Source: an uncultured Hungatella sp.
GTDB lineage: Bacteria; Bacillota; Clostridia; Lachnospirales; Lachnospiraceae
Assembly: GCA_910585435.1 (NCBI GenBank)
Contig: CAJUEJ010000009.1
Span: 62,001 to 126,000 of the forward strand
Direction of reading: 5' to 3'
Length of the DNA: 64,000 bases
The notes beneath the pieces are model-generated. The model was not told where the DNA came from, did no database searches, and saw nothing but the letters and a program-made list of their open reading frames with translations. This document shows positions 33,343 through 42,568 of the stretch, one piece after another. The translations under genes were made by a program, and so were the position numbers. How positions within the stretch are numbered: position 1 is the stretch's first letter; each line of letters opens with the position of its first letter.

Positions 33343-36300
33343 TTATATGCACGTCAGTTCACAGGGCCGTATAATCCTGGCCCAAAACCTTTCCGGAACA
33401 GGATACCTGTGTTCTCCCAATATAACCGGACAGTCCATCGTATCTCCCACTGTCAGTGCGTGATGAAACTCAAGGTAAGTTTCCGTCTCATTCCTTACCG
33501 GAAGCTGTTCCTCAAGTGTTGGGGATCTCCACACAATGTTATCTGCATCTATAAATACCATCAGCAGCGCCCGCATTACAGGATCATTTATATTGCACAA
33601 CTCCTGGAGACAATGGGAAAACGTCATATGCGTAATATATACCTGGGAGAAATCCCCCATTATACCCAATTTTCTCTGGCGGGCCATAATATAAAGGGCC
33701 CACAGATCTACGGCAACCGCCTTTCTTTCGCCTGCAGAATACTCAGCCATTACATCGGCAGGATCCCTTCTCCACTGTTCCTGTTCATATTTTTTTAGAA
33801 TATATTTTAAATTCCACCCTGCCATAGGATTCCAATGGGGATTGGTCTCTGCAATGCCCATACAGCAGATATAAAAGGATCTTTCCCCGTTTGTCAGCAG
33901 CTCAGGATTTTTAAAATGCTCAAAAACCACATATTTCTCCGCCTCTTTAAACCTCCGGCTCATCATGTTGACAATGAGAGTTTTATATCTGTAATCCTCC
34001 TTTAACATAAGCCCTTCCTGGTATAAAAGCTGAATGGTATCCAGCATCCGATCCGGATCGTTGAAACAGCACGTGTCAAACTGCAATTCCAGTTCCAGAA
34101 GCATCCGCACCATGCCGTCTTCCATCTGGGCTTCATGGTTTACGTAGCATTCCAGAGCATATTTTAAATCAAACTGATTGTCAATGATAAACATAATATA
34201 AGCCCTGTAAAAATATTCCGGCTGGGCTGATATCAGATAGTTTCTCTCATCAAATGCCCTTTCATACAGTTCCTTAGACTTATCCCTCCTGTTATTCCTG
34301 GTATAAAAATGAATCCACTCATTATAAGAAATCACATCCCCATGCTTCTCAAAAAATTCTCTGTACCTCTGTTCCGAAGCCTGGAAATCTCCGGATTCCA
34401 GTTCAAACAGATAAATCTCCAGGGATTCCAGCTCCCGCTTGTCCGCACCTTCTTTTTCCAGTGCCTGATAATGAGATTTCACGGTGTCTATGGCATTCCA
34501 TCTGTAGCGGAGGATTCCGTTTCCGTAGATGTTAATCAGGCCAATGCGGATATTCTTCTTATTTAAATTCCAGACCTTCCCGTCCTGTTCCTCTTTTTCA
34601 AGCTCCCGGAGCATACTCTCCCCACAGGAAGCGGCGCTGAGCAGATTTCTTTCCGTACTCTCTTCCTCCTCAATGCTTCCTGTATCAAATATCCGCATCC
34701 ATTTTTCCAGCACTGTCACGGTCTCAAAATATTTCTTATCGGTTTCCGTTAAACCCTGGAAGGAAGAAATATCCTGGGGCCCCCGTTTGATTGCCACGTA
34801 CAGATAGTCAATCTGTGTCATCCGCAGCTGCTCCGGGTCATGGAATTCATAGTACTGCATCATATCCTGGTAATGCCTGTAAATCCTGTAGTTGTCTTTT
34901 AAAAATACAAAGCACTTAAACATCTGAAGGCCTGTCCGCTTAATCAGGCCCGCCTTGTATTTTTCATCTGCAGACGACAGAATCCGGAGATATGCCCCTC
35001 TTGCCTTGTAGAGATCTTCTGCATTGATTTTCAGAGGATCCACCCTGTCTGATCCTTCCTCTATATATGCGTCTCTCATAGAGTAAAAATAATACGTCGT
35101 AGCCAGCGTCTCCAGAATCATCAGATTACCGCTTATTTTATATGCCCGGTTCAGGCACCGGACAGCCCTTCCCCACTGGTGAAACCGCATACCCAGAACA
35201 TACCCTAAAACCTGGTAAATCCCCTCTTCCTCCTCCTGGCTGCATGAGGTAAAAAGGAGCTGGTCGCTGCTTCCCAGTACCGGATTCACAACAGACGCCT
35301 GGCAGCCTTCATCTTTCATGGCCCGGATAGTCAGTTTAAATACCTTCTCCAGCTTTCCGGAGGGATTCAGCTCCAACGCCTTCTCAATATGCCGGTCTGC
35401 CAGCTGGTACTGCCCTTCCTCCAGATATCTGACCGCCAGATGGAAATCCTCCTCCCTGTCGCAGCTCCCGGCTTCATGCATCCTGTTTAAGACCTCGTCA
35501 TATGCGTCAAACTCTCTGCACGCCCTGTGGCATTCCAGCAGCCGCCTGTACACAGAAAGCCTCTGATCCTCCCCGCATTTTTCAAATTCCTGATTGGCAA
35601 TGGCTTTCAGAGCCGTATCCATGGCTGATTCCATCTGCAGGCCGTCAATATAAGTGATAATCTTCTTTATTTCATGGGTAATCCAGCTGTCCAGCACCGC
35701 ACACAGATCAGTGGACAGAGCCTCTCTATGTTCGGTTTCTCTGAACATTTGGGCCATTTCATCCATTCTGCTCTTTTCGGCATCCTCAGACAGATCACAT
35801 CCTGGGGCTATTTCGGCATCCCCGGACGGCTCACATCCCGGAGCGATATCCTCCTTGGGAATTCCAGGCAGATAATTTTCCGTCTGTATTCCATAGTTCT
35901 CTTTCATCAGACTTTGGATCAGCCGCCCCTTCATCACATTGACCCGAGCCCGGCTTGCGTTCCCGTCGTTTGTGTATGCAATCAGGCCTCCATAGAGAAA
36001 TATCCCGTCCCCGCAGCTGTCGTCATCCCAGACCGGTGAGCCGGAAAAACCTTTTAGTTCAGCCACACGATCTGCCTGGTTCAGAAAAGAATCTTCCACG
36101 CGGATGACAAAATGGTTTCCCTTCATCTGATACTTTTCAATCTGTCCCTTAAGCTTGTCCTGCTGGTAATATAAGGATTCCTCCGGGTCAAATGCCCCCG
36201 GATATCCCAATGCCCGGACTTTCTCCTGTTCGTTCATGGGATAGAACATAAATTCTGCAGGCTGAAGAGGCAGCGCTCCTTTCTCACAGGCAATGACTGC

Positions 36301-36582
36301 TATATCGCAGCTGTGCTTTTTTTCACGGCTGCCTATAATTTCCACCTCATCGATAGGCGAATATGCAACATGCTCTGCCGGAACCGTGACTTCCCACTCC
36401 TCTGAAGCTTCCCCTCTGGGATCCGCCAGTATCCGGATGTGAATCTCATCCAGATAATCCAGCACATGGGCGCAGGTAAAGACATAAAAATAATCGCTGT
36501 TTTCCTGATAAAACAGCGTTCCCGTCCCCTGCTTTTTTCTGTCCTTATCCGAAATCAGTACGGAGTACTCCTCTAAAATCAT
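33343..36582 (-). CDS. trypsin-like serine protease with TPR-like repeats
   Basis: Encodes 1079 residues from the ATG at 36582, six bases after AGGAGG; an upstream GTG at 36663 overlapping the MBL stop is an alternative. Residues ~1-215 form a trypsin/Deg-type protease with the triad H39 (FTCAHVLD), D93 (SCDIAVIA) and S182 (GFSGSPVW). A duplicated EIAPGC-containing linker follows. The remaining ~800 residues are a helical repeat array of TPR type (for example the AVRYLEEGQYQLADRHIEKA stretch). No NTPase motif is present. Paired with an MBL gene, it resembles the protease partner found in AVAST type I and related conflict systems. It may cut a partner on infection or stress; inferred. Confidence 0.8.
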   Translation of the reverse strand: MILEEYSVLISDKDRKKQGTGTLFYQENSDYFYVFTCAHVLDYLDEIHIRILADPRGEASEEWEVTVPAEHVAYSPIDEVEIIGSREKKHSCDIAVIACEKGALPLQPAEFMFYPMNEQEKVRALGYPGAFDPEESLYYQQDKLKGQIEKYQMKGNHFVIRVEDSFLNQADRVAELKGFSGSPVWDDDSCGDGIFLYGGLIAYTNDGNASRARVNVMKGRLIQSLMKENYGIQTENYLPGIPKEDIAPGCEPSGDAEIAPGCDLSEDAEKSRMDEMAQMFRETEHREALSTDLCAVLDSWITHEIKKIITYIDGLQMESAMDTALKAIANQEFEKCGEDQRLSVYRRLLECHRACREFDAYDEVLNRMHEAGSCDREEDFHLAVRYLEEGQYQLADRHIEKALELNPSGKLEKVFKLTIRAMKDEGCQASVVNPVLGSSDQLLFTSCSQEEEEGIYQVLGYVLGMRFHQWGRAVRCLNRAYKISGNLMILETLATTYYFYSMRDAYIEEGSDRVDPLKINAEDLYKARGAYLRILSSADEKYKAGLIKRTGLQMFKCFVFLKDNYRIYRHYQDMMQYYEFHDPEQLRMTQIDYLYVAIKRGPQDISSFQGLTETDKKYFETVTVLEKWMRIFDTGSIEEEESTERNLLSAASCGESMLRELEKEEQDGKVWNLNKKNIRIGLINIYGNGILRYRWNAIDTVKSHYQALEKEGADKRELESLEIYLFELESGDFQASEQRYREFFEKHGDVISYNEWIHFYTRNNRRDKSKELYERAFDERNYLISAQPEYFYRAYIMFIIDNQFDLKYALECYVNHEAQMEDGMVRMLLELELQFDTCCFNDPDRMLDTIQLLYQEGLMLKEDYRYKTLIVNMMSRRFKEAEKYVVFEHFKNPELLTNGERSFYICCMGIAETNPHWNPMAGWNLKYILKKYEQEQWRRDPADVMAEYSAGERKAVAVDLWALYIMARQRKLGIMGDFSQVYITHMTFSHCLQELCNINDPVMRALLMVFIDADNIVWRSPTLEEQLPVRNETETYLEFHHALTVGDTMDCPVILGEHRYPVPERFWARIIRPCELTCI

Positions 36583-36659
36583 CCTTTGCCTCCTGTCTAA
36601 AACTCCCGGCAGCCCTCTGTCTAAAGCTCCTGGCGCCCCGTCGAAACTCCTATCAAAAA

Positions 36660-37868
36660 TCACGGCAGTTCAATCTCTTCCTCCACAATATTTACAAAGT
36701 CCAACCTGCCCTGAGTAAGATATTTCTGATCCCCATCGCACAAAAAACCTTTGCGCCACCAGGAATAGTTGCTGTAGATCCCAATACTGCCGTACTGCCT
36801 CAGCAGCTTGGAAACCGTCATTTTATCCGGATGCCCTGAACCATCGGCACAGATTACAAACCTGTCCGCCTGAAAGTTTGACAATAGCTGGTCGGAAATA
36901 TTCCCCGCACTCCCATGGTGAGGCAATTTTACCAGCTGAAACCGGATTCCGCATGTGCTGTCTGTGCCGCTCTTCTTGACTGTTTGGTCTGTTTTATCTG
37001 TTTCGCCTTTTTCACCCGTTCTTCCTATTTCGTCTACTCTGCCCATATCCTCTTTTTCCCGCTTCCCCACAGAAAGGGCAGAACTGCCCCAGTGTTTCAG
37101 CCCCTTAATAACAGCCCCGGCAGGAGCATCCCCGGTAAATAAAAAGGAATATCCGTCATACTGAAATACAAAAACTATGCTCGCCCCATTGCTGGCTGTG
37201 ACGCTTTTTGAGGGATACGTCCTGTCCATAAGTTTCTCAAAACTCACACTCCAATCTGACTCCCCTGCTAAAAGTACCTTCTGAGACTTTTCCTGAGGCC
37301 TTTTCTCAGGCTCTTCTTGAAGCTGCTCCTGAAGCATTTTCTGAATCCTGGTTTCCTCAGCCTCCAACTGCCCAAGTACTCTCCCAAACCGCTCCTCATC
37401 CGGTGCAATCACAGTCAGTATTGCCCCATCCACCTCTATCTTACGGCCGGCTGTGACCTGGTTTTCTATGGGAATTCCTGCTTCCAGCAGCTTATGTATC
37501 AATTCCTGGTTCTGCCTGGCAGACAGATTGGTGTGGGAGCTATGGACAGGATTCTCGTCATCTTCCGGAGGCAGCACCCCATTCATATACACACTGCCTA
37601 TGTTTATGCTGCCCTCTGTCTCAACAAGCTTTACCAGGCCTCCCAGGTGATCCTCATCATAATGGGTGACAATCACACAGTCCAGCATTTTGTCCCTTTT
37701 GATAATCTCATTATAAAGCTTTCTGAATTCAGCCGCCGATACAGGCGGGCCTGAATCAATGATTATGTTCCTTGCCTGCCCGCTGTACCCTGAAAAACGG
37801 ATGTGTATACAATCCCCTTTTCCGGATCTTATCAGAGAAACTGTGATTTTAGATCCAAAATGCAGCAT
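36660..37868 (-). CDS. metallo-beta-lactamase-fold protein (ComEC-like)
   Basis: The product is 402 residues. The metal site is visible as HYDEDH at residues 69-74, followed by LFTGDAPAG and the late PHHGSAGN histidines, as in the MBL domain of ComEC and RNase J-like hydrolases. An inserted acidic, repetitive loop (about residues 275-305, with KGETDKTDQT) is species-specific. No membrane segments or competence domains, so it is a soluble hydrolase, perhaps a nuclease. The gene ends next to, or overlaps by 4 bp with, the protease gene, so the two form one unit. The start is at ATG 37868. Confidence 0.82.
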   Translation of the reverse strand: MLHFGSKITVSLIRSGKGDCIHIRFSGYSGQARNIIIDSGPPVSAAEFRKLYNEIIKRDKMLDCVIVTHYDEDHLGGLVKLVETEGSINIGSVYMNGVLPPEDDENPVHSSHTNLSARQNQELIHKLLEAGIPIENQVTAGRKIEVDGAILTVIAPDEERFGRVLGQLEAEETRIQKMLQEQLQEEPEKRPQEKSQKVLLAGESDWSVSFEKLMDRTYPSKSVTASNGASIVFVFQYDGYSFLFTGDAPAGAVIKGLKHWGSSALSVGKREKEDMGRVDEIGRTGEKGETDKTDQTVKKSGTDSTCGIRFQLVKLPHHGSAGNISDQLLSNFQADRFVICADGSGHPDKMTVSKLLRQYGSIGIYSNYSWWRKGFLCDGDQKYLTQGRLDFVNIVEEEIELP

Positions 37869-37927
37869 ATACCATCACCTGCCCTTCTCCATCTATTTCT
37901 TTCCTTCCTGTCCCTTTCCGTCTGCCT

Positions 37928-39616
37928 CTACCTTTTTATCAAAACCTCTTTGCCCTCAAATGCAAAACCGTATTTCCTGATTCTGTCTCCAGAGATTCCC
38001 CTGCTTTCTAAATCTGCCTGGTATCGCTTTTCTTCGATCTGTTCCAGAGCTGCATCCGCAGTACTTTCCAGTGATTTCTCCTCACCCGAATCTCTGACCT
38101 TGAATTCCATAATTATCCCGTTGTCTGTTCCGTTTTTCGGCTCCATCATCACATCGTATCTTCCAAAACCACTCTCCCGATTGGAGGTAATAATATAGCG
38201 GTCTGCCAGCTCCACAGACAGTCCCAGTACAAAGCCGTGGTAGAAACGCTCCGGCTGCGTCTCCATAGAGGGGTTTCTTCCACTGTCAAAATAGCTGAAC
38301 ATTGCCAGGGCTACACGGTTCATATAGGCGTTCATGGACTTTACGTCATCCTGCAAAAGCGCCCTGATAAAGCCGTTATATATTGTCCCGGAACGGGTAA
38401 ACCATTTTCGAATCATCTTTTGGAACATTATCTGTACTTCCTTGTTCGTCAGTGCCAGCTCATACATATCTGCTCCCATATATTCATCAAATGTATAGCT
38501 TTCTACTTTCAAATATCCACTGGCTAGAAGCAAGCTCCAGATAGCATTCTCATCTGCATCTAACTGGTCAAAAATAATCTGTTCATCGATTTCCTTGTAC
38601 AGATGCTCGCCCTTTAACAGGTTTTCCATTGATATTTTTGTCTCCGCGCTTCCCTCCCGTATCAGCTTATCCACCAGGCCGTTGCTGCTGGTGTTGGCCC
38701 AGTAGGTGGAAAGCCGTTTTTTATCCAGATAATTGATAATCGACCATGGATTATAGATATCTTTCCTTTTTCCGAATGTGAAACCGTCATACCAATCCTT
38801 TACAGCCATTCGGTTCTCGTACAGGCCACATTCCTGCAATGCCGCCCATACCTCTTCCTCTGTAAATCCAAAACTATCTTCATATTTTTCCGATGTGGAA
38901 GTCACTACTTCCAGATTATTTAAATCAGAAAAAATGGATTCCTTGCTGACCCTCGTAATACCCGTCATAACCGCCCGCTCCAGGTATGGATTTGTCTTGA
39001 ACGTGGAATTGAACAAACCTCTTATAAATTCCACCATCTCTTTCCAATAACCGTACACCCAGGCCTCCTGAAGAGGTGTATCGTATTCATCCATCAAGAT
39101 AATAACTTTCTTCCCATAGTACCCTGTCAAATAACCAGAAAGGTTTTTTAAAGAGTACGCAATCTCAGAATCTGTCATTTCCTTCAAACTCTTGTGAAAA
39201 AACTCTGTTTCCCCTTCCTTCAGGCTCCCGACTGCCAGCAGAAAGTCATACTTACGGTACACTTCTTTGATAAGCATGCAAATCTTTTCCCTTGCCACGG
39301 CAAAGGTATTCGCCTTTACATCCGCAAAGCTCAAAAATATCACCGGCCAGGTTCCCTGAAGGTTTTGGTACTTCTCTTCCTTCCATATAGACAGCCCCTC
39401 AAAAATCTCTCCCTGCCCTGCATACTCTATGGAAAGAAATCTCTTCAGCATATTCATATTCAGGGTTTTCCCGAATCTGCGGGGGCGGGTAATCAACGTC
39501 ACATCATCTCTGTTCTCCCACCACTGCCTGATAAAATCTGTTTTATCAATATAGAAGCTGTTCTCTACTATCAGCTTCTCAAAGCTCTGAATCCCTATTC
39601 CTACAGTTCTCGCCAT
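37928..39616 (-). CDS. AAA-ATPase-like protein with C-terminal PD-(D/E)XK domain
   Basis: Encodes 562 residues from the ATG at 39616 (GAGGGCAAGG upstream); 39631 is an alternative. The N-terminal part is the AAA-ATPase_like family (FYIDKTDFI, Walker A-like TRPRRFGKTLN, Walker B LMDEYDTPL). The C-terminal part is a PDDEXK_9 nuclease with D in YDVMMEPKNG and EFK in IIMEFKVR. Members are abundant in Clostridia and Bacteroidetes, usually in multiple copies, and their role is unknown. A remnant of a second copy lies at 40638-40928, on the other side of yitT. Transcribed from its own promoter at 39712. Confidence 0.88.
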   Translation of the reverse strand: MARTVGIGIQSFEKLIVENSFYIDKTDFIRQWWENRDDVTLITRPRRFGKTLNMNMLKRFLSIEYAGQGEIFEGLSIWKEEKYQNLQGTWPVIFLSFADVKANTFAVAREKICMLIKEVYRKYDFLLAVGSLKEGETEFFHKSLKEMTDSEIAYSLKNLSGYLTGYYGKKVIILMDEYDTPLQEAWVYGYWKEMVEFIRGLFNSTFKTNPYLERAVMTGITRVSKESIFSDLNNLEVVTSTSEKYEDSFGFTEEEVWAALQECGLYENRMAVKDWYDGFTFGKRKDIYNPWSIINYLDKKRLSTYWANTSSNGLVDKLIREGSAETKISMENLLKGEHLYKEIDEQIIFDQLDADENAIWSLLLASGYLKVESYTFDEYMGADMYELALTNKEVQIMFQKMIRKWFTRSGTIYNGFIRALLQDDVKSMNAYMNRVALAMFSYFDSGRNPSMETQPERFYHGFVLGLSVELADRYIITSNRESGFGRYDVMMEPKNGTDNGIIMEFKVRDSGEEKSLESTADAALEQIEEKRYQADLESRGISGDRIRKYGFAFEGKEVLIKR

Positions 39617-39711
39617 GCGCCTTGCCCTCATATTCCATATACTTTTAATAATCGGCTATCCTTACTATATCAACATAATCCAACTTTTATAATAATCCCC
39701 TTTTTGATTCC

Positions 39712-39740
39712 ATTATATATTTTTCTTTTCAGGCACACAA
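39712..39740 (-). promoter_or_regulatory. promoter of AAA-ATPase-like gene
   Basis: On the minus strand TTGTGT (39735-39740) and TATAAT (39712-39717) are separated by 17 bases, about 95 bases before the start codon. Confidence 0.65.
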
Positions 39741-39785
39741 GAAAATCCTCTAAATCTTAGATTATCTTCGACTGTTTTTCCAGAA

Positions 39786-40631
39786 TTAATCATATTCTTT
39801 CCTCAGGGTAAACCCTCTCCCCCTCACCTCATTTACCTGATTAATCACGATAAACGCCTGAGGATCTATCTCCTGAATCAGCTGGTTCAGCCTTACCAGC
39901 TCCCTGTTGTTTACCACCGACATCACCACATATCCGTCCCTCTTAAAATGCCCTGTCCTGGACTTAAACAGCGTCACTCCTCTGTCCAGCTGGCTGGCAA
40001 TGGCCTGGTTGATCTCCTCATAATGCTCGGTCACTATCTTAACCTGCATCCTGGCCTGTCCCAGAAGCAGCACTTTATTCAATACCGTAGTATAAATCAG
40101 TACCAGCAAAATACCGTACAAAATCTTTTCCCTGTCCGAAAAAAACATCTGCAGCAGCAGAATCCCTGTATCCATTCCATTCATGGTCCCTGACACCGAG
40201 AGTCCCATCTTTTTGTTCAGCACCAACGGCGGAATATCCATTCCTCCTGTAGAAGCCCCGGCCCTGATCACGCCACCGATGCCTGCCCCGATAAAAATCC
40301 CTGCAAATATCACTGCCAGCAGATTATCCTCCGTCATCTGCCCCAGCGCCGGAACCTTCTGAAACACAGATAATATAAATGGATAATAAAAAGTGCTGAC
40401 AATCGTAGTCAACGCGAATTCCCTGCCCAGAACCGACGCCCCCAGCAAAAACATCAGCACATTAAACACCGTCACAAACCACTGAATCGGCATCCCAAAC
40501 CGATGATAGAAAAACAGCGCAAGCCCTGTAGTCCCTCCCGTAATCAGCCCATTGGGAAGGATAAACATAATCACCGCCAAAGCATACACTGTATTCCCCA
40601 CCAGAATCCAAAAAAGACTTCTTAAATCCAA
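39786..40631 (-). CDS. YitT-family membrane protein (DUF161/DUF2179)
   Basis: The product is 281 residues: five or six membrane helices (residues ~1-200, with PNGLITGGTTGLALF and ASTGGMDIPPLV as typical family motifs) and a cytoplasmic DUF2179 domain at the C-terminus (GVTLFKSRTGHFKRDGYVVM). The family is widespread in Firmicutes; the substrate is unknown. It sits between an AAA-ATPase-like gene and a fragment of a second copy of it, and is read in the same direction. The start codon at 40631 overlaps no other gene. Confidence 0.88.
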   Translation of the reverse strand: MDLRSLFWILVGNTVYALAVIMFILPNGLITGGTTGLALFFYHRFGMPIQWFVTVFNVLMFLLGASVLGREFALTTIVSTFYYPFILSVFQKVPALGQMTEDNLLAVIFAGIFIGAGIGGVIRAGASTGGMDIPPLVLNKKMGLSVSGTMNGMDTGILLLQMFFSDREKILYGILLVLIYTTVLNKVLLLGQARMQVKIVTEHYEEINQAIASQLDRGVTLFKSRTGHFKRDGYVVMSVVNNRELVRLNQLIQEIDPQAFIVINQVNEVRGRGFTLRKEYD

Positions 40632-40637
40632 TGCCCC

Positions 40638-40928
40638 TTACGCCTCCTTCTCACACTTCTCACTCACACATTCATGACCTTTCTTCTCGTCATAGCTGAT
40701 TCCTGCCAGAAATATTTCCCCTGTATATCCCTGAATCCAGGATGCATACTGCCTGTCCTTTATCTGGGCAATGGCGCCTTTTGCAGAACGGTTCCATTTC
40801 AATTCCACCACCAGCGCTGTTTTACCTACGTCTCTTCCTGGCAAATAAACCATATCCGCAAATCCTTTTCCCGATGGCAATTCCATAACCGGGTTCATAT
40901 AGTATGCCTTCCCACTGTAATATGCCAT
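40638..40928 (-). pseudogene. remnant of AAA-ATPase-like/PDDEXK_9 gene
   Basis: The 96 codons match only the nuclease end of the family: FADMVYLPG followed by ALVVELKWNRSAKGAIAQI keeps the D...ELK catalytic pattern, and the end EIFLAGISYDEKKGHE is the usual C-terminus. The ATPase part (about 430 residues) is missing. It is probably the remnant of a copy lost by deletion. The stop lies 6 bp before yitT, so it may still be transcribed with it. Confidence 0.75.
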
Positions 40929-41077
40929 GATGCTTATTTAAATTCTTTTTGTAAGACCCCAGCCTCTCTGCCTTCCTTCCGGCAAACAATTCACCGGAAT
41001 CACACACCTTACTATATTAACATGCCCCTAAAATCAATGCAAGCCATGGCTTTATCACATCATTTCACCAAATGCAA

Positions 41078-41120
41078 AGGCGGCAGACGCCGCCAGCCAA
41101 AGCCGGCGGCGCTGCCGCCT
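41078..41120. repeat. GC-rich inverted repeat downstream of integrase gene
   Basis: AGGCGGCAG (41078-41086) pairs with CTGCCGCCT (41112-41120), and CGCCGCC pairs with GGCGGCG inside, giving 16 bp or more of GC pairing. Much richer in GC than its surroundings. On the minus strand it follows the integrase stop by about 40 bases and ends in TTTGC, so it may terminate it; it could also belong to an attachment region. The rest of 40929-41161 shows nothing recognisable. Confidence 0.65.
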
Positions 41121-41161
41121 CCATATAATCTCATCTTCTATGCTGTTATATTTTCCCTGTT

Positions 41162-42124
41162 TCAAACCATCCGGTTCATATACGATTTCTTCTGCTCCAT
41201 ATTGCTGTGGACATAGATATCCATGGTAATCTTCACCGAGGAATGCCCCAGAATCTCTGACAGCGCCTTGCTGTCAAATCCGTTTTCGATCCATTTCGAA
41301 GCAAATGCATGACGCAGGGAATGTATATTTATATCCGGAATATTGCACCTCCTCAACAGATTTTTAAACCTTCTCTGCACTCCACGGGGCTCCATACATT
41401 TTTCCGTCCCTGACAAAATATAGCAGGAGTCCCCTCTCTTGCTGTCCAGCATCTTTATAATAAGAAAATCCGGAAGTGGTATCTCCCGGATTGAAGTCCC
41501 CGTCTTCGGGGTTCCTATATAAACAATTGTTTTTGACATATGATCTCCTGTCTCTGCGCCTCTCCCTTTTTCCGCCCTCTCATCTATCTCCGGATTGCGG
41601 ATTCTCGAAACCGTCCTGTTGATCTGCAGCGTCCCTCTGCTCCAGTTCACATCTCCCCACTTAAGGCCGCACAGCTCTCCCACCCGGATCCCCGTACATA
41701 TGGAAATCAACAGCCCCATCTCAAACGTCTTCTCCGAATTCTCCAGATGGCTGATAAGCCTCTGGGCATCCCCGCGATCGAATACCTTCATATAAGGCTT
41801 TTTATACTTGGGAATATAATAATGAATCTTCTCCGCCGTACAAATCCCCTTATCCTCCCCGGTATGCAGTATGGCCTTCAGAAGGAATATAATCAGCCGC
41901 AGCGTATTCCAGGACAAATCCTGCCCTTGTTTGTCCTGTAGAAACTGATCCACAATCCTGTTGTTCATCTTCCTCACCTGGTACTTCCCCAGCTCCGGCA
42001 GTATATGCTTCTCCAGCATAGTAAAATATACTGCATACGTTGAAGGCTTCACCTGATACTGAACACTTTCTTCCCACTCACTGCACAGCTGTGAAAACGT
42101 GCAGCGGTTTTTTTCTTTTGTCAT
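41162..42124 (-). CDS. tyrosine recombinase / integrase
   Basis: Encodes 320 residues from the ATG at 42124 (AAAGGAG site); the open frame extends to 42181 without one. The N-terminal SAM-like core-binding domain covers residues ~10-100. The catalytic domain has R in CTGIRVGELCGL, the HxxR box HSLRHAFA, the late H in LGHSSV and the nucleophile Y in MDIYVHSN, so all key residues are intact. Such integrases move genomic islands and conjugative transposons. No excisionase, relaxase or clear att repeat is visible nearby, so the element it served cannot be bounded here. It marks the border of an accessory region next to the glycan locus. Confidence 0.9.
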   Translation of the reverse strand: MTKEKNRCTFSQLCSEWEESVQYQVKPSTYAVYFTMLEKHILPELGKYQVRKMNNRIVDQFLQDKQGQDLSWNTLRLIIFLLKAILHTGEDKGICTAEKIHYYIPKYKKPYMKVFDRGDAQRLISHLENSEKTFEMGLLISICTGIRVGELCGLKWGDVNWSRGTLQINRTVSRIRNPEIDERAEKGRGAETGDHMSKTIVYIGTPKTGTSIREIPLPDFLIIKMLDSKRGDSCYILSGTEKCMEPRGVQRRFKNLLRRCNIPDINIHSLRHAFASKWIENGFDSKALSEILGHSSVKITMDIYVHSNMEQKKSYMNRMV

Positions 42125-42264
42125 AGTTCCTTCTCCTTTGCTATTTGATAGGGTTATAATAGCAAATTCTTGTGTTATCAATCTATGGATAATGTTTGAT
42201 TATGGTAATGGTATATGATTTTTAGAAATGGAAAAGCCCCTAGAAAGTAACCATAATTTTTAAG

Positions 42265-42314
42265 GCAGGCAAAAATTATCCCATCATTATAGCTATGGGA
42301 TAATTTCTGCCTGC
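42265..42314 (-). terminator. strong hairpin terminator after the 60-aa gene
   Basis: GCAGGCA plus AAATTATCCCAT (with one unpaired base) pair with ATGGGATAATTT plus TGCCTGC. On the minus strand CTTAAAAATT follows. Ends the transcript of the genes at 42324-43749. Confidence 0.7.
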
Positions 42315-42323
42315 TCAAAAACT

Positions 42324-42506
42324 CTATTCAATCTCAAGCTCCTTCTTCAGCACCTCAATATCTCTGATAGGAACGCTGCATTGCTGATCTATTGCATAAG
42401 TATAGAACGTACTGGTGTTCTCCGGTTGTTGCCAAATAGGAGCGCTTTGATAGCCATCATATAAATGTATCCTCTGTGAAGCCTCATATGCTCTCGTCTG
42501 CTGCAT
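42324..42506 (-). CDS. small orphan protein, 60 aa
   Basis: Encodes 60 residues from an ATG at 42506 with a good AGGAGAG site seven bases before. The composition is polar with several Tyr and Gln (HLYDGYQSAPIWQQPENTST) and it ends in an acidic helix (IRDIEVLKKELEIE). No family recognised. It follows the 257-residue gene by 62 bp and is closed by a strong terminator, so the two are probably one transcript. Size and position fit a small partner protein; no evidence on function. Confidence 0.55.
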   Translation of the reverse strand: MQQTRAYEASQRIHLYDGYQSAPIWQQPENTSTFYTYAIDQQCSVPIRDIEVLKKELEIE

Positions 42507-42568
42507 AAATATTCTCTCCTATATATTCCTTTTCACTTATTATAAGTGATTTTTTACATAATTTCAAT

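Noticed and set aside
42265..42314. Attachment site half near the integrase gene
   Set aside because: The sequence is a strong hairpin placed right after a small gene and looks like a terminator; no matching second copy was found in the window.
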